Part shown: one piece after another, positions 51,385-59,175 of the stretch
How positions within the stretch are numbered: position 1 is the stretch's first letter
Layout of the letters: each line of letters begins with the position of its first letter
Assembly (NCBI RefSeq): GCF_000765145.1
Contig: NZ_JMGA01000050.1
Location: forward strand, 62,001 to 126,000
Direction: 5' to 3'
Length of the DNA stretch: 64,000 nucleotides
Origin: Desulfosporosinus sp. HMP52
Lineage (GTDB): Bacteria; Bacillota; Desulfitobacteriia; Desulfitobacteriales; Desulfitobacteriaceae
The notes under the pieces: model-generated
The model's database searches: none
Told to the model about the DNA's origin: nothing
What the model saw: only the letters and a program-made list of their open reading frames with translations
Program-made: the position numbers and the translations under genes

Positions 51385-52425
51385 ATGGAGGAAATTATTC
51401 TAAATGCTATTGTAAAGGCGCAAGCTACGCCAGCAAAAGCAATACTGGCCACTATTATTCGTACTGAGGGCTCTACACCCCGTGATTTAGGTACGCAAAT
51501 GTTGGTTATGGACACCGGCCAAACAATTGGTACTATTGGAGGAGGAACTGCGGAAAAGCTTATCACCAACAGAGCCTTAGCACTCTTAACGTCCACCGAA
51601 GAAACTAACGCTGAAATTTTTCACCAAGCCATAAATCCGAAGGCCCACACTGATAAGTTTTCAGTTTGCGGAGCTACTATCGATGTTTTATTAGAACCCA
51701 TCCAAGATAAGAATTTCTGGCAATTCCTTCAGGATTTTCTGAAATGGGGAAAAGATGCGGTGTTGCTAACTGCTCTGGTTCCTCCATATTCCAAGAGTAT
51801 CTTTGATACAAATGGCAATCTTCTCTTAGGGCAACCTCAAAACAATTTGGTTCTCTCAGCAATAAAAAGGCAAGAAATCCTCTCCGGCAAGCCAGCGGAA
51901 GTGATTGGAAACAGTGAAGAGTATCGCTGGTTCGTGGATCCGGTCAAAAAAACAGAGCGTTTATTAATCTTAGGAGCAGGCCACGTGGCCAGACAAGTTG
52001 CTTTTTATGCCCAGGCACTGGATTTCCAGGTATCGATAATTGACGATCGTCCCACATTTGCCCTGCCTGAGTTTTTCTCCGGTGCCCATTCAGTTATCTG
52101 CAGTGATTTTGCTGCCGGGATCAAGAAATATGAACCTAACAGGGATACTTATGTGGTCATTGCGACGAGAAGCCATCCTACGGATGCGGAATGCCTTAAG
52201 GAGATCCTCAAATTTCCGACTAAATATGTGGGTATGCTGGGCAGCACAAAAAAGATCGCCGCCATTGTAAGCTTCTTGCAAGAGAAAGGGTATTCTTCTC
52301 AAGCTTTGACAAGCTTAAAGGCGCCGATCGGTTTAGATATAAATGCTCAAACCCCATCCGAAATTGCCATAAGTATTCTGGCAGAGATCATTTCTGTTAA
52401 ACGATCCCTCTCTTCCCCACAATAA
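51385..52425 (+). CDS. XdhC/CoxI-family molybdenum cofactor maturation protein
   Basis: A 346-residue XdhC/CoxI protein, which in related systems inserts sulfurated molybdenum cofactor into xanthine dehydrogenase or CO dehydrogenase of the molybdenum type. The N-terminal XdhC_CoxI domain has ATIIRTEGSTPRDLGTQMLVMDTGQTIGTIGGGTAE (residues about 20-55), and the C-terminal Rossmann domain has RLLILGAGHVARQVAFYAQALDFQVSIIDDR (about 193-223) and KYVGMLGSTKK. No molybdenum hydroxylase gene is in the window, so the target is unlinked. The ATG at 51385 has GGGGGTG upstream; an earlier ATG at 51352 lacks a site. Confidence 0.88.
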   Translation: MEEIILNAIVKAQATPAKAILATIIRTEGSTPRDLGTQMLVMDTGQTIGTIGGGTAEKLITNRALALLTSTEETNAEIFHQAINPKAHTDKFSVCGATIDVLLEPIQDKNFWQFLQDFLKWGKDAVLLTALVPPYSKSIFDTNGNLLLGQPQNNLVLSAIKRQEILSGKPAEVIGNSEEYRWFVDPVKKTERLLILGAGHVARQVAFYAQALDFQVSIIDDRPTFALPEFFSGAHSVICSDFAAGIKKYEPNRDTYVVIATRSHPTDAECLKEILKFPTKYVGMLGSTKKIAAIVSFLQEKGYSSQALTSLKAPIGLDINAQTPSEIAISILAEIISVKRSLSSPQ

Positions 52426-52464
52426 TGATCTGAACCTTTTCTCTCCAGAAAATCTAAAGGGTGT

Positions 52465-52992
52465 CTATCCCCTGTATTTTTTAGCTAGTCCTTTTAAGAA
52501 ATTTCTGGCGTATTTATCTCCACACTCTTTGAAATTCTTATGACCTTCCTTTCGTAAGAGTGCGCCTAATTCTCCTTTGGTTACGATGACTCCAGTTTCT
52601 TTTAAGATGTCGATCATGTCTTCACTGGTAAGTGATAGGGCAATTTTCAATTTCTTAAGCAACATATTATTAGGATTGTCATTATTTTTCAGCCCCGGCC
52701 GTTCCGCTTGATCTGGTTTAGGCTCTTGCTTTCCTCTTTTATAAATAATAAAACCATTCAGGAATGACTCTAGCGTACTGTTTCTGCATTTTATGTTTTC
52801 TTCCTCATCTTCTATGTCGTTAGATTCGTCAACTTCGTTATAGTAACGATAAACATCTTTTGATTTTATGAGCAGCTTTCTCACTGTTTCTTCGTCCAGT
52901 TCCACTCCACCAAGTTTAAATATCTCTACCATTTCCTTATCCCTTAAATTTAGAGCATATCTTAATCTAATTAGGATATCATTATTGTCCAT
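52465..52992 (-). CDS. YehS-like DUF1456 protein
   Basis: A 175-residue protein with two copies of the DUF1456 domain: NNDILIRLRYALNLRDKEMVEIFKLGGVELDEETVRKLL (residues about 3-43) and NMLLKKLKIALSLTSEDMIDILKETGVIVTKGELGALL (about 107-145). The two repeats are joined by a low-complexity acidic linker. Function of the family is unknown. AGGAGG precedes the ATG. Confidence 0.88.
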   Translation of the reverse strand: MDNNDILIRLRYALNLRDKEMVEIFKLGGVELDEETVRKLLIKSKDVYRYYNEVDESNDIEDEEENIKCRNSTLESFLNGFIIYKRGKQEPKPDQAERPGLKNNDNPNNMLLKKLKIALSLTSEDMIDILKETGVIVTKGELGALLRKEGHKNFKECGDKYARNFLKGLAKKYRG

Positions 52993-53193
52993 GCTAAATC
53001 CTCCTAAGTTTTATCAAACTATCTTACATTATATCATGAGATCAAAAACAACTTCTATCCAACCACGATATCTACTTTAATGGAACTATTTTCTCCTATC
53101 ATCATTCAAGCAATTCTATAAGTTATTCAATATTAGAACATAAAGGCCATTGACGATTTTGTAGTGGTTTCAAATTAAATTAAATTAAATTAT

Positions 53194-53240
53194 CAAGGCC
53201 TCCTTCTGCAGTTATCTTAAATCTGCAGATGGAGGCCTTG
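53194..53240. terminator. Terminator downstream of cooC
   Basis: Arms 53194-53211 and 53223-53240 (CAAGGCCTCC...CTGCAG) form an 18-bp stem with one mismatch. The minus strand continues ATAATTTAATTT and the plus strand CTTTTAAGGTTTTTT, so it could end cooC transcription. Confidence 0.6.
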
Positions 53241-53256
53241 CTTTTAAGGTTTTTTT

Positions 53257-54045
53257 CTACCTAAGCAACGAATCAATTTTCTCTTTGATCTTTTCAGCTT
53301 CTTGCACAAAGCTTTCGCTTAGATCAAAGAGGTTTTTGCCACGAAAATCAGCTTCTACAACAACAGGATCATAGGGAAAATGCCCTAAAATCGGCAGAAA
53401 GTTAATCTCTTGTTCTAGCTCTGCCAATTGCCCTTCATGCACTTTGTTAACGACGGCGTAAACATTTTGTACCCCTAGGTCATTGGCAAGTTTTACTACC
53501 GCCTGAGCTGTCTCAATACTGCGTCGTCCTGGTTCCACCACAACAATAAAGGCATCCACACCTCTGGCTGTCCCCCGTCCAAAATGCTCAAGTCCTGCTT
53601 CCATATCTAAAATCGCAATTTCATTTCTTTCCAGGACAATATGATCCAAGAGACTTTTTAAGAGAGTATTTTCCGGGCAGGCACAGCCGGTTCCTCCTTG
53701 GGTAATTGACCCCATCCGCAAAAGTTTAATTCCCCGATATTCGGCAACATAGGTATCCGGAATGTCCTCCACCTGGGGATTAAGGCTGTAAATAGCTCCA
53801 ATCGTTCCCGGTTCAGCTCCGGTACGTTCTTTGATTAGTTTCCGCTCTTCAGAAATAGGGGTTAGCTTTGCCAACATTTCTGGAGGAAAGCCTAAAGCCG
53901 TTCCCAAATTGGCATCCGGGTCTGCATCTACCGCCAGAACTCTCTGTCCATCTCGAGAGTAAAGATAGCATAGTAGTGACGACAACGTCGTTTTACCCAC
54001 GCCACCTTTACCGGAAATGGCAATCTTAAGGCTTTTTTCCCTCAT
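53257..54045 (-). CDS. cooC: CO dehydrogenase nickel-insertion ATPase
   Basis: A 262-residue CooC-type ATPase that assists nickel insertion into CO dehydrogenase. The deviant Walker A is SGKGGVGKTTLSSLL (residues about 11-25), DADPDANLG is the switch region (about 41-49), TGCACPENTLLKSLL carries the CxC metal-binding pair (about 121-135), and EIAILDMEAGLEHFGRGTARGVD is the Walker B region. GGGGTG precedes the ATG. It follows cooS by 133 bp and is read in the same direction. Confidence 0.94.
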   Translation of the reverse strand: MREKSLKIAISGKGGVGKTTLSSLLCYLYSRDGQRVLAVDADPDANLGTALGFPPEMLAKLTPISEERKLIKERTGAEPGTIGAIYSLNPQVEDIPDTYVAEYRGIKLLRMGSITQGGTGCACPENTLLKSLLDHIVLERNEIAILDMEAGLEHFGRGTARGVDAFIVVVEPGRRSIETAQAVVKLANDLGVQNVYAVVNKVHEGQLAELEQEINFLPILGHFPYDPVVVEADFRGKNLFDLSESFVQEAEKIKEKIDSLLR

Positions 54046-54178
54046 ATACTCACCCCGTCCTTTATGAATAGTAGGCTCCCACTTCTACTTCTGGGAGGTG
54101 AGAGCCCCGTTAGTCTGTTTCGTCAATTATTAATGAGTTCATCAACTCTGAAACTCCCTCTTTTATAAGTGGATGTTC

Positions 54179-56143
54179 CTATTCTGCGGCACTTTCTGTG
54201 GTTTCCGGACAGACAAGTCCTAAAGCCTTACGTTTCTGAATAATTCGAGCAATCATTGTTTGGGCGGCCTGAAGGGGATCTGCTTCGTAAATTAGTTTTC
54301 CCCCAAAAAGCTCATCAGTAGTCACGGGGAACTCGCCTTTATTTGCGGTGAGAGCTTGTTCCACCAGCGGTGAACCGGTGATAGGGGCATTAACCCCGAT
54401 GTGAACATCCACTCCCTGAGCAATAAAGAAAGTTCCAATGGATAAGGCTTTAGGACTATGATTTTCAGGACTGGAGCCTGCCACGGGTAATTCTCTCACC
54501 CCTACACCCAATCTATTGGCTAGGGCAACCAGCAAATCGTCAATTCTGGAATTATCCACACAACTTCCCATGTGCAGAGCAGGAGGCAAGGCCGGTAAAC
54601 CGTTTGCTTGCCCAATGGCTGTCAGCACACTGGCTAGTTTTTCTCCGCAATACTCTAAACCAGCAGGTGACAATAAGCCATTCTTCCCTAAGGAGTGAGC
54701 TGAACATCCGGTAGCAACGATTAAAACGTTATTTCTCATTAGTTCTTTAGCCACTTCCGTATTAGCCCAGTCTTGTTTCACTTTAGGATTTGTGCATCCG
54801 ACAATAGCAACAACACCTAAGATGTCACCTTTAGCAATGGCTTCTATCAAGGGAAGTAAAGGGTCTGACCCGTTTAACGCAGCCAAAAGCTCCACAATCT
54901 GCTCAACGGAAAAACCAGCATAGGCTTCTACTGTACCCTCTGGAATCTGGACTTTAGATTGGTCTCTCTCCGGATAGTGGGCCAGAGCACGACGGACAAT
55001 CTCCTCTCCCATTTTATCCGCCTCTTCCGGGGTCCAATCTATATGACTAGCTCCTTCGATCTTAATATTTGGCAAGGTGGAAATAAGTTCTGTGTGATAG
55101 CAATCTGCTACTTGAGCCAGACCAGGCATGATACATTGAGCATCTACCACCATGGCTTCCAGAGCACCGGTAATAATCGCTAATTCCTGACTGGCATAGT
55201 TTGTGGCTACGGAAACTCCTTGGCGCATTAACAGTTCATTGGCGCTGCAACAAATCCCCACAATGTTAATCCCTTTAGCCCCTAAAGCCTTGGCCTCATT
55301 ATTTAATTTTCGGCTCCACTCCAGGACTTTTTCAGAGACCATGGGAATATGACCGTGAACGGCAATATTGACATAATCTTCTTTGATAACGCCCATTCTG
55401 TATTGGGTTTTGACAAGCCGTGGAGTTCCAAACAAAATATCCTGGAGATCTGTGGAAAGATGCAGTCCATCATATCCTTCGACTAATCCCATCTTCATAA
55501 TCCCCAGCAAAAGACTAACGGGATCGCTCTCACAGCCCATAGCTGTTTTATTGATGGCATTGGCTATTTCCAGGTGAGCGTTGGAGGGTAAAATATTCAG
55601 TTTTTCCCAGGTTTCAATGGATTTATCCTGGGCCCGAAGACGCAGCCAGTGGGAAACTCCGGATTGCTGCTGGAAATCTTGTAAAGCAATTAAAGCAACT
55701 TCATGGGCTAATTTATCCAACTCTACTCCATCAACCGTTAACCCCAGTTTCTTGCCAATACTTATAAGCTTTTCTTTGCCCTTAATTTCATAAGGAGCTT
55801 TTCCTTCGGCGGTTTCCAAAAGGGTATGGAGAATCTCCCGGGCATGTTCTACGTGGGGGGTGGTGCCTTCCACGATTAAAGACAGTAAGTTTCGTGCCAC
55901 AATCTGGTCCGCTGTAGCTCCACACACTCCACGTTTTATCCCTTTATTTCCATTAAAAGTTACTTTACAGGGCCCTTGCAGGCAACGGCGGCAGCAAACA
56001 CCCGTTAAGCCAAATTTACAATGGGGTTCTTGCTCCTTAGCCCTTTGAAAAGCTGTTTCAATATTTTCCTGTTCTGCTTTTACTAATAATTCCTGTACCC
56101 CAGTATCCATAGTAAGATCAGTAATTAATACTTGTCTTGACAT
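54179..56143 (-). CDS. cooS: Nickel-iron CO dehydrogenase catalytic subunit
   Basis: A 654-residue anaerobic CO dehydrogenase that oxidises CO to CO2. Cluster motifs include CCRRCLQGPCKVTFNGNKGIKRGVCGA (residues about 50-75, clusters B/D), AVHGHIPMVSEKV (C-cluster His), GICCSANELLMRQG, VVDAQCIMPGL, VAIVGCTNPK, VATGCSAHSLGKNG and LHMGSCVDNSRIDD, which give the Cys and His ligands of the nickel C-cluster. It appears complete, a little longer than the usual 630-640. AAGGAGAGG precedes the ATG. No cooF ferredoxin, energy-conserving hydrogenase or acetyl-CoA synthase gene is adjacent, so its electron partner is unlinked. Confidence 0.96.
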   Translation of the reverse strand: MSRQVLITDLTMDTGVQELLVKAEQENIETAFQRAKEQEPHCKFGLTGVCCRRCLQGPCKVTFNGNKGIKRGVCGATADQIVARNLLSLIVEGTTPHVEHAREILHTLLETAEGKAPYEIKGKEKLISIGKKLGLTVDGVELDKLAHEVALIALQDFQQQSGVSHWLRLRAQDKSIETWEKLNILPSNAHLEIANAINKTAMGCESDPVSLLLGIMKMGLVEGYDGLHLSTDLQDILFGTPRLVKTQYRMGVIKEDYVNIAVHGHIPMVSEKVLEWSRKLNNEAKALGAKGINIVGICCSANELLMRQGVSVATNYASQELAIITGALEAMVVDAQCIMPGLAQVADCYHTELISTLPNIKIEGASHIDWTPEEADKMGEEIVRRALAHYPERDQSKVQIPEGTVEAYAGFSVEQIVELLAALNGSDPLLPLIEAIAKGDILGVVAIVGCTNPKVKQDWANTEVAKELMRNNVLIVATGCSAHSLGKNGLLSPAGLEYCGEKLASVLTAIGQANGLPALPPALHMGSCVDNSRIDDLLVALANRLGVGVRELPVAGSSPENHSPKALSIGTFFIAQGVDVHIGVNAPITGSPLVEQALTANKGEFPVTTDELFGGKLIYEADPLQAAQTMIARIIQKRKALGLVCPETTESAAE

Positions 56144-56155
56144 CTTATCCTCTCC

Positions 56156-56184
56156 TTGTCGAAAAAGTTTCTCTTCTCTGACAA
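56156..56184 (-). promoter_or_regulatory. Candidate CooA operator in the cooS leader
   Basis: TTGTCG (56156-56161) and TGACAA (56179-56184) form an inverted pair 10-40 bp before the cooS start. CooA sites in other bacteria contain TGTCA-type half-sites, but the 17-bp spacing here is larger than the six seen there, so this is only a candidate. Confidence 0.3.
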
Positions 56185-56200
56185 TATCTTAGGTCATCAC

Positions 56201-56236
56201 AAATAAAAAAACCATCAAATATCTGACGGTTTTCAT
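56201..56236 (-). terminator. Terminator between cooA and cooS
   Basis: On the minus strand ACCGTCA-GATATT-TGATGGT forms a 7-bp stem (one G-U), followed by TTTTTTTATTTG. cooS therefore needs its own promoter, leaving room for CooA control. Confidence 0.75.
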
Positions 56237-56256
56237 ACTCTTTCGACAATATTAAT

Positions 56257-56922
56257 TTATTCTATTCTTCCTCCCAATTCTTGCAACTTAAGCATATCCA
56301 GTAAGAACACGGTTTTGCGGTTTCGTCTGATAACTCCATCCCTTTCCCAGCGGTTCAATAGCATAGAAGCGGTCTGCCGCGAACTCCCAACGGCCAAGGC
56401 AAGGTCCTCCACCGATAAACCCAGATTAATAAACGTGCCCTCTTGTCTAACAACTCCCTTTTCCTTGGCCGCATCCAGTAAAAAGCGAGCAAGTCGTTTA
56501 TCGATATCAAGGAAGGCCAGATTTTCAATAATCCGAAGTGTATTTCCTAAGCTATCTCCTAAAGCCTTAACCATACTGATGAGTATGGTAGGGTTATTAA
56601 GCATAAAAAGATGAAAAGCCTGAGCATTTATTGCCAAAATCTTGGTAGCTTCTCTCGCTTCGGCGAAGGTCTTTGAATGACTGCTATAAATATCCCCTGG
56701 TTCCAAAAAAGAGATGGTGAACTCTTTTCCATCCGGATAGGCCAGATAAATCCGGACTTTACCTTCCAGCACGATCATGATGAAATTATCTTTGCTGTCT
56801 GGTTCAAAAATACGTTTATTCTTTTTAAAATCTCTTTTCTGAGCATTGCCTTGAAGAATTTCCAATTGGTCATCGCTTAAAGCCCAAAAAAGCGGAATTT
56901 CCCTCAGTTCATTTAACTTCAT
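56257..56922 (-). CDS. cooA: CooA-like CO-sensing Crp/Fnr-family activator
   Basis: A 221-residue Crp/Fnr-family regulator that aligns by eye with CooA: FIMIVLEGKVRIYL, LEPGDIYSSHSKTFAEARE, NLAFLDIDKRLARFL and the recognition helix VEDLALAVGSSRQTASMLLNRWERDGVI. With the ATG at 56922, the conserved His of the SSHSK motif is residue 82, the same number as the haem ligand of the Carboxydothermus CooA. The position of the redox-switch Cys of the Rhodospirillum protein is Ser. It is upstream of and co-directional with cooS, separated by a terminator. An alternative ATG at 56943 would shift the numbering. CO-dependent activation of cooS-cooC is the likely role. Confidence 0.8.
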   Translation of the reverse strand: MKLNELREIPLFWALSDDQLEILQGNAQKRDFKKNKRIFEPDSKDNFIMIVLEGKVRIYLAYPDGKEFTISFLEPGDIYSSHSKTFAEAREATKILAINAQAFHLFMLNNPTILISMVKALGDSLGNTLRIIENLAFLDIDKRLARFLLDAAKEKGVVRQEGTFINLGLSVEDLALAVGSSRQTASMLLNRWERDGVIRRNRKTVFLLDMLKLQELGGRIE

Positions 56923-57045
56923 GATTGACAGAACTCCTAGCATGCTTAATTACCCAAATAGTACATGCAATAAGTATATCACACCGGATATATGCTTCAC
57001 CAACCCAAGTCCTGATGTACATTCCCAGTATTGAACCGACACAGT

Positions 57046-57085
57046 AAATATCCGCTAGTTGATTCTTGCATATCAGCTAGCGGAA
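57046..57085. repeat. Palindrome between cooA and the GNAT gene
   Basis: TCCGCTAG...TGAT and ATCA...CTAGCGGA arms pair around TCTTGCAT with one mismatch per arm. No T-tract is present on the minus strand, so its terminator role for the GNAT gene is uncertain. Confidence 0.5.
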
Positions 57086-57161
57086 AACACACTAGTTCAT
57101 TTTTCTTATCAATAAATTGATGCCAAAAGAAGAAAACTCCATCTTAAAGAACTTCTTCCCT

Positions 57162-57485
57162 TTAATGTTTTCCGTCAATCTTGCAGGCCACAGCTTGATC
57201 TAGGGTATCCTCAGAAAGGATATCCGGATACTGCTTCTGATGTCGTCTTAGCCAAATATTGGCATAGGAACAGGTCGCTGTAGCTTTAAATCCTTCTTTC
57301 CTAAAATACTCAGCCACTACTTCCATCATCTGTCCAGCAACCCCCTGACCTCTTAAAACAGGATTTACATAAGTATGATCTATATTCACCTCTCCATTTT
57401 CTTTGCTAATAAAAGTAGTCTCACTGAGCAATTCCCCTTTTTCATCAGTGCTATAGATACGTCCCTTTTCATAGTTCCAATTCAT
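57162..57485 (-). CDS. GNAT-family acetyltransferase (YidJ/COG2388-like)
   Basis: A 107-residue minimal GNAT protein. The acetyl-CoA-binding motif is HTYVNPVLRGQGVAGQMMEVVAEYFRKEG (residues about 37-66, with the RGQGVA loop), followed by ATCSYANIWLRRHQKQYPDIL, typical of the short COG2388 group. These lack the N-terminal half of longer GNAT enzymes. Substrate unknown. AGGAGG precedes the ATG. Confidence 0.85.
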   Translation of the reverse strand: MNWNYEKGRIYSTDEKGELLSETTFISKENGEVNIDHTYVNPVLRGQGVAGQMMEVVAEYFRKEGFKATATCSYANIWLRRHQKQYPDILSEDTLDQAVACKIDGKH

Positions 57486-57607
57486 GTCTTTCCTCCTAAT
57501 TGCGCCTTAGCTTTAGGTTGTTTCTCTATTTTAAAAACTATCTTAACCAAAGTAAAGCAATAAAATTTTTGCCCTTCAAGTTGGCCTGTTAGAGCAAAAC
57601 AATCATC

Positions 57608-58216
57608 CTATAAATCTAGAAATGTTCCACCCCAAAGTACCTTTCGAACCAGTTCCAGATAATCACCGTCATAAGAAAAATCCTTTTTGGCGATTAAAAT
57701 GGCCATTCCATGCACCAAACCCCAGCAGGACAAGGCCAAGGCATTTGGGTCAACACTTTCACCTTCCCTGTTTTGGATCTCCCCTTGGCAGCGTTCTATG
57801 GCCTGATAAAAAGTATTGAAAGGTTGCTCCCCATTCAGCAAAGTTTCGTGATTCATCTTTTTAAGATTATTAGCAAAGTCGCTTAGGAAAAACAGCCGTA
57901 AGTATTCAGGATTTTCCACAAAGAACTTAACATAGGCATAACCCATTTCTTTAAGCTGGCTCTTATTGTCCTTTGGATGTTTATTAACTGCTTCCTCTAG
58001 GCACTGGTTGAATTTATGGTGGGCTTCGATAGCAATTGCCAGGATTAGATCCTCTTTACTATCAAAATGCCTATAGGGTGCCGTGTGGCTTACACTGCAT
58101 GCTTTTGCCACTTTGCGCAAGGAAAAGTTTTCGTATCCTTCTTCATCTAGCAGCTTCAAACCTTTACTAATCAAATCAGCCTTTAAATTTTCATGATGGT
58201 AATTTTCGTTTGACAC
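57608..58216 (-). CDS. TetR-family repressor of the flavoprotein pair
   Basis: A 202-residue TetR-family regulator. The helix-turn-helix region is EEGYENFSLRKVAKACSVSHTAPYRHFDSKEDLILAIA (residues about 24-61), and the C-terminal TetR_C-like half follows. It starts at GTG (58216) with AGAGGAAG 9 nt upstream. It faces a flavoprotein operon whose promoter has two matching 19-bp palindromes (58541-58559 and 58574-58592), the probable operators. Its own transcript would contain, or be separated from, the structured RNA at 58250-58513. Ligand unknown. Confidence 0.85.
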   Translation of the reverse strand: MSNENYHHENLKADLISKGLKLLDEEGYENFSLRKVAKACSVSHTAPYRHFDSKEDLILAIAIEAHHKFNQCLEEAVNKHPKDNKSQLKEMGYAYVKFFVENPEYLRLFFLSDFANNLKKMNHETLLNGEQPFNTFYQAIERCQGEIQNREGESVDPNALALSCWGLVHGMAILIAKKDFSYDGDYLELVRKVLWGGTFLDL

Positions 58217-58249
58217 TCAACCATACTTCCTCTCAACAAGCATCAAGTG

Positions 58250-58513
58250 ATTCTTAGCTTCAGATGGAGTTTGCCTAAGAGGAATACTTACTCCATCTGA
58301 AGCTTAGAAGAACTTATCCAGGGACGTAGCAGCCGTTATCTCATCCTCACCGCTAAAGTTGTTCTGTGTAGTTTGCGGTTCGGCGAAAGCAACCTGCGCC
58401 GTTATGCTTTTCTTTGGAGTAGGCGGCTTGGGCGAAACCCTCACCCGGGTTTCGTCACTGGATGCTTTCGTACTTATAGAAGATGGGAGTCTTACGGCTG
58501 GTAGTCATCGGAT
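58250..58513 (-). ncRNA. Structured RNA candidate in the tetR leader (raiA-like?)
   Basis: On the minus strand CAGCCGT (58494-58500) pairs with ACGGCTG (58330-58336), extended by TA/TA and GAC/GTC pairs out to 58506 and 58323. This closes a 184-nt domain containing a perfect 8-bp hairpin (58433-58440 with 58447-58454). A near-perfect 20-bp hairpin (about 58250-58309) follows, whose arm AGATGGAGT could alternatively pair with ACTCCCATCT near the 5' end. An extended -10 promoter on the minus strand ends at 58520, about 7 nt before the expected 5' end. Size and layout recall the raiA RNA class of Firmicutes, which I recognise only by memory of its general form. Confidence 0.6.
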
Positions 58514-58519
58514 AAATAT

Positions 58520-58547
58520 ATTATACCACAAGTTAATAAAATGTTTA
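58520..58547 (-). promoter_or_regulatory. Extended -10 promoter for the tetR-leader RNA
   Basis: On the minus strand TGGTATAAT places TATAAT at 58525-58520, with a TAAACA -35-like hexamer 16 nt upstream (58547-58542). The -35 lies inside TetR operator 1, so the repressor could also control this transcript. Confidence 0.6.
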
Positions 58548-58559
58548 CACCGTAAACAT
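58541..58559. promoter_or_regulatory. TetR operator 1
   Basis: ATGTTTACACCGTAAACAT is a perfect 8+3+8 palindrome. It covers the -35 box (TTTACA) of the plus-strand promoter and the -35 region of the minus-strand promoter. Confidence 0.75.
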
Positions 58560-58572
58560 ACCGTGCTATTAT
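58544..58572 (+). promoter_or_regulatory. Promoter of the flavoprotein operon
   Basis: TTTACA (58544-58549), a 17-nt spacer and TATTAT (58567-58572). The start point should fall around 58579, inside operator 2. Confidence 0.6.
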
Positions 58573-58573
58573 T

Positions 58574-58592
58574 ATGTTGACACTGTAAACAT
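58574..58592. promoter_or_regulatory. TetR operator 2
   Basis: ATGTTGACACTGTAAACAT differs from operator 1 at two positions and is centred exactly 33 bp from it (three helical turns), over the expected transcription start. Confidence 0.7.
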
Positions 58593-58614
58593 AATTCGAT
58601 AAGGAGTGAATTGA

Positions 58615-59175
58615 ATGATAGCCTTGTTGATTTCAGATCAGGAGTATCTGACCAAAACCTATCAAGGTCTAAAAGATTTGATAGGCAAGTTCTTGAAACA
58701 AAAGGGATATGAGATAGAGATGACGGAACTAAGGGAGAAAGATCTGACCTTTTGTAGGGGTTGCTTTGGTTGCTGGATCAAAAAGCCGGGGGAATGCATT
58801 ATCAACGACGGGATGGCCCAGATCAACCGCAGGGTTATGAACAGCGACGTAGTTATTTATCTCAGTCCGATCGTCTTTGGACAGTTTAGCCCAACTATCA
58901 AAAATGTCATAGATAAGGGCTTACCTAATATGCTGCCATTTTTCGAAAAACGACCGGATGGCTCTACAATGCACCCACCCCGTTATGATACCTACCCCAG
59001 TCAGATTATCGTCGGTTACGGAGATGAAATTTCAGATGAGGATAAACAACTGTTCATTGATGTCACCAAAAAACATCGGAGAAGTATTGAAGTCCTGATC
59101 TTTCAGGAACCAAAGGAGAACACCATCGAGGCCTTAAACAAGCTGGAACTTGTAAGGGTAGGTGGATTACTGTGA
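58615..59175 (+). CDS. Flavodoxin-fold NAD(P)H-dependent oxidoreductase
   Basis: A 186-residue flavodoxin-like protein of the NADPH-dependent FMN reductase / iron-sulfur flavoprotein group. TFCRGCFGCWIKKPGECIINDGM (residues about 43-65) carries the CxxCxxC...C motif of that group, and DVVIYLSPIVFGQFSPTIKNVIDKGLP (about 79-105) is the flavin-binding region. It ends with a stop that overlaps the next start as GTGA, so the two flavoproteins are coupled. AAGGAG precedes the ATG. Whether the cysteines bind a cluster here is not certain. Confidence 0.8.
   Translation: MIALLISDQEYLTKTYQGLKDLIGKFLKQKGYEIEMTELREKDLTFCRGCFGCWIKKPGECIINDGMAQINRRVMNSDVVIYLSPIVFGQFSPTIKNVIDKGLPNMLPFFEKRPDGSTMHPPRYDTYPSQIIVGYGDEISDEDKQLFIDVTKKHRRSIEVLIFQEPKENTIEALNKLELVRVGGLL

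Noticed and set aside
58359-58580. 73-aa plus-strand frame across the TetR-operator region
   Set aside because: It crosses the structured RNA, promoters and operators, has no ribosome site and does not resemble a protein.
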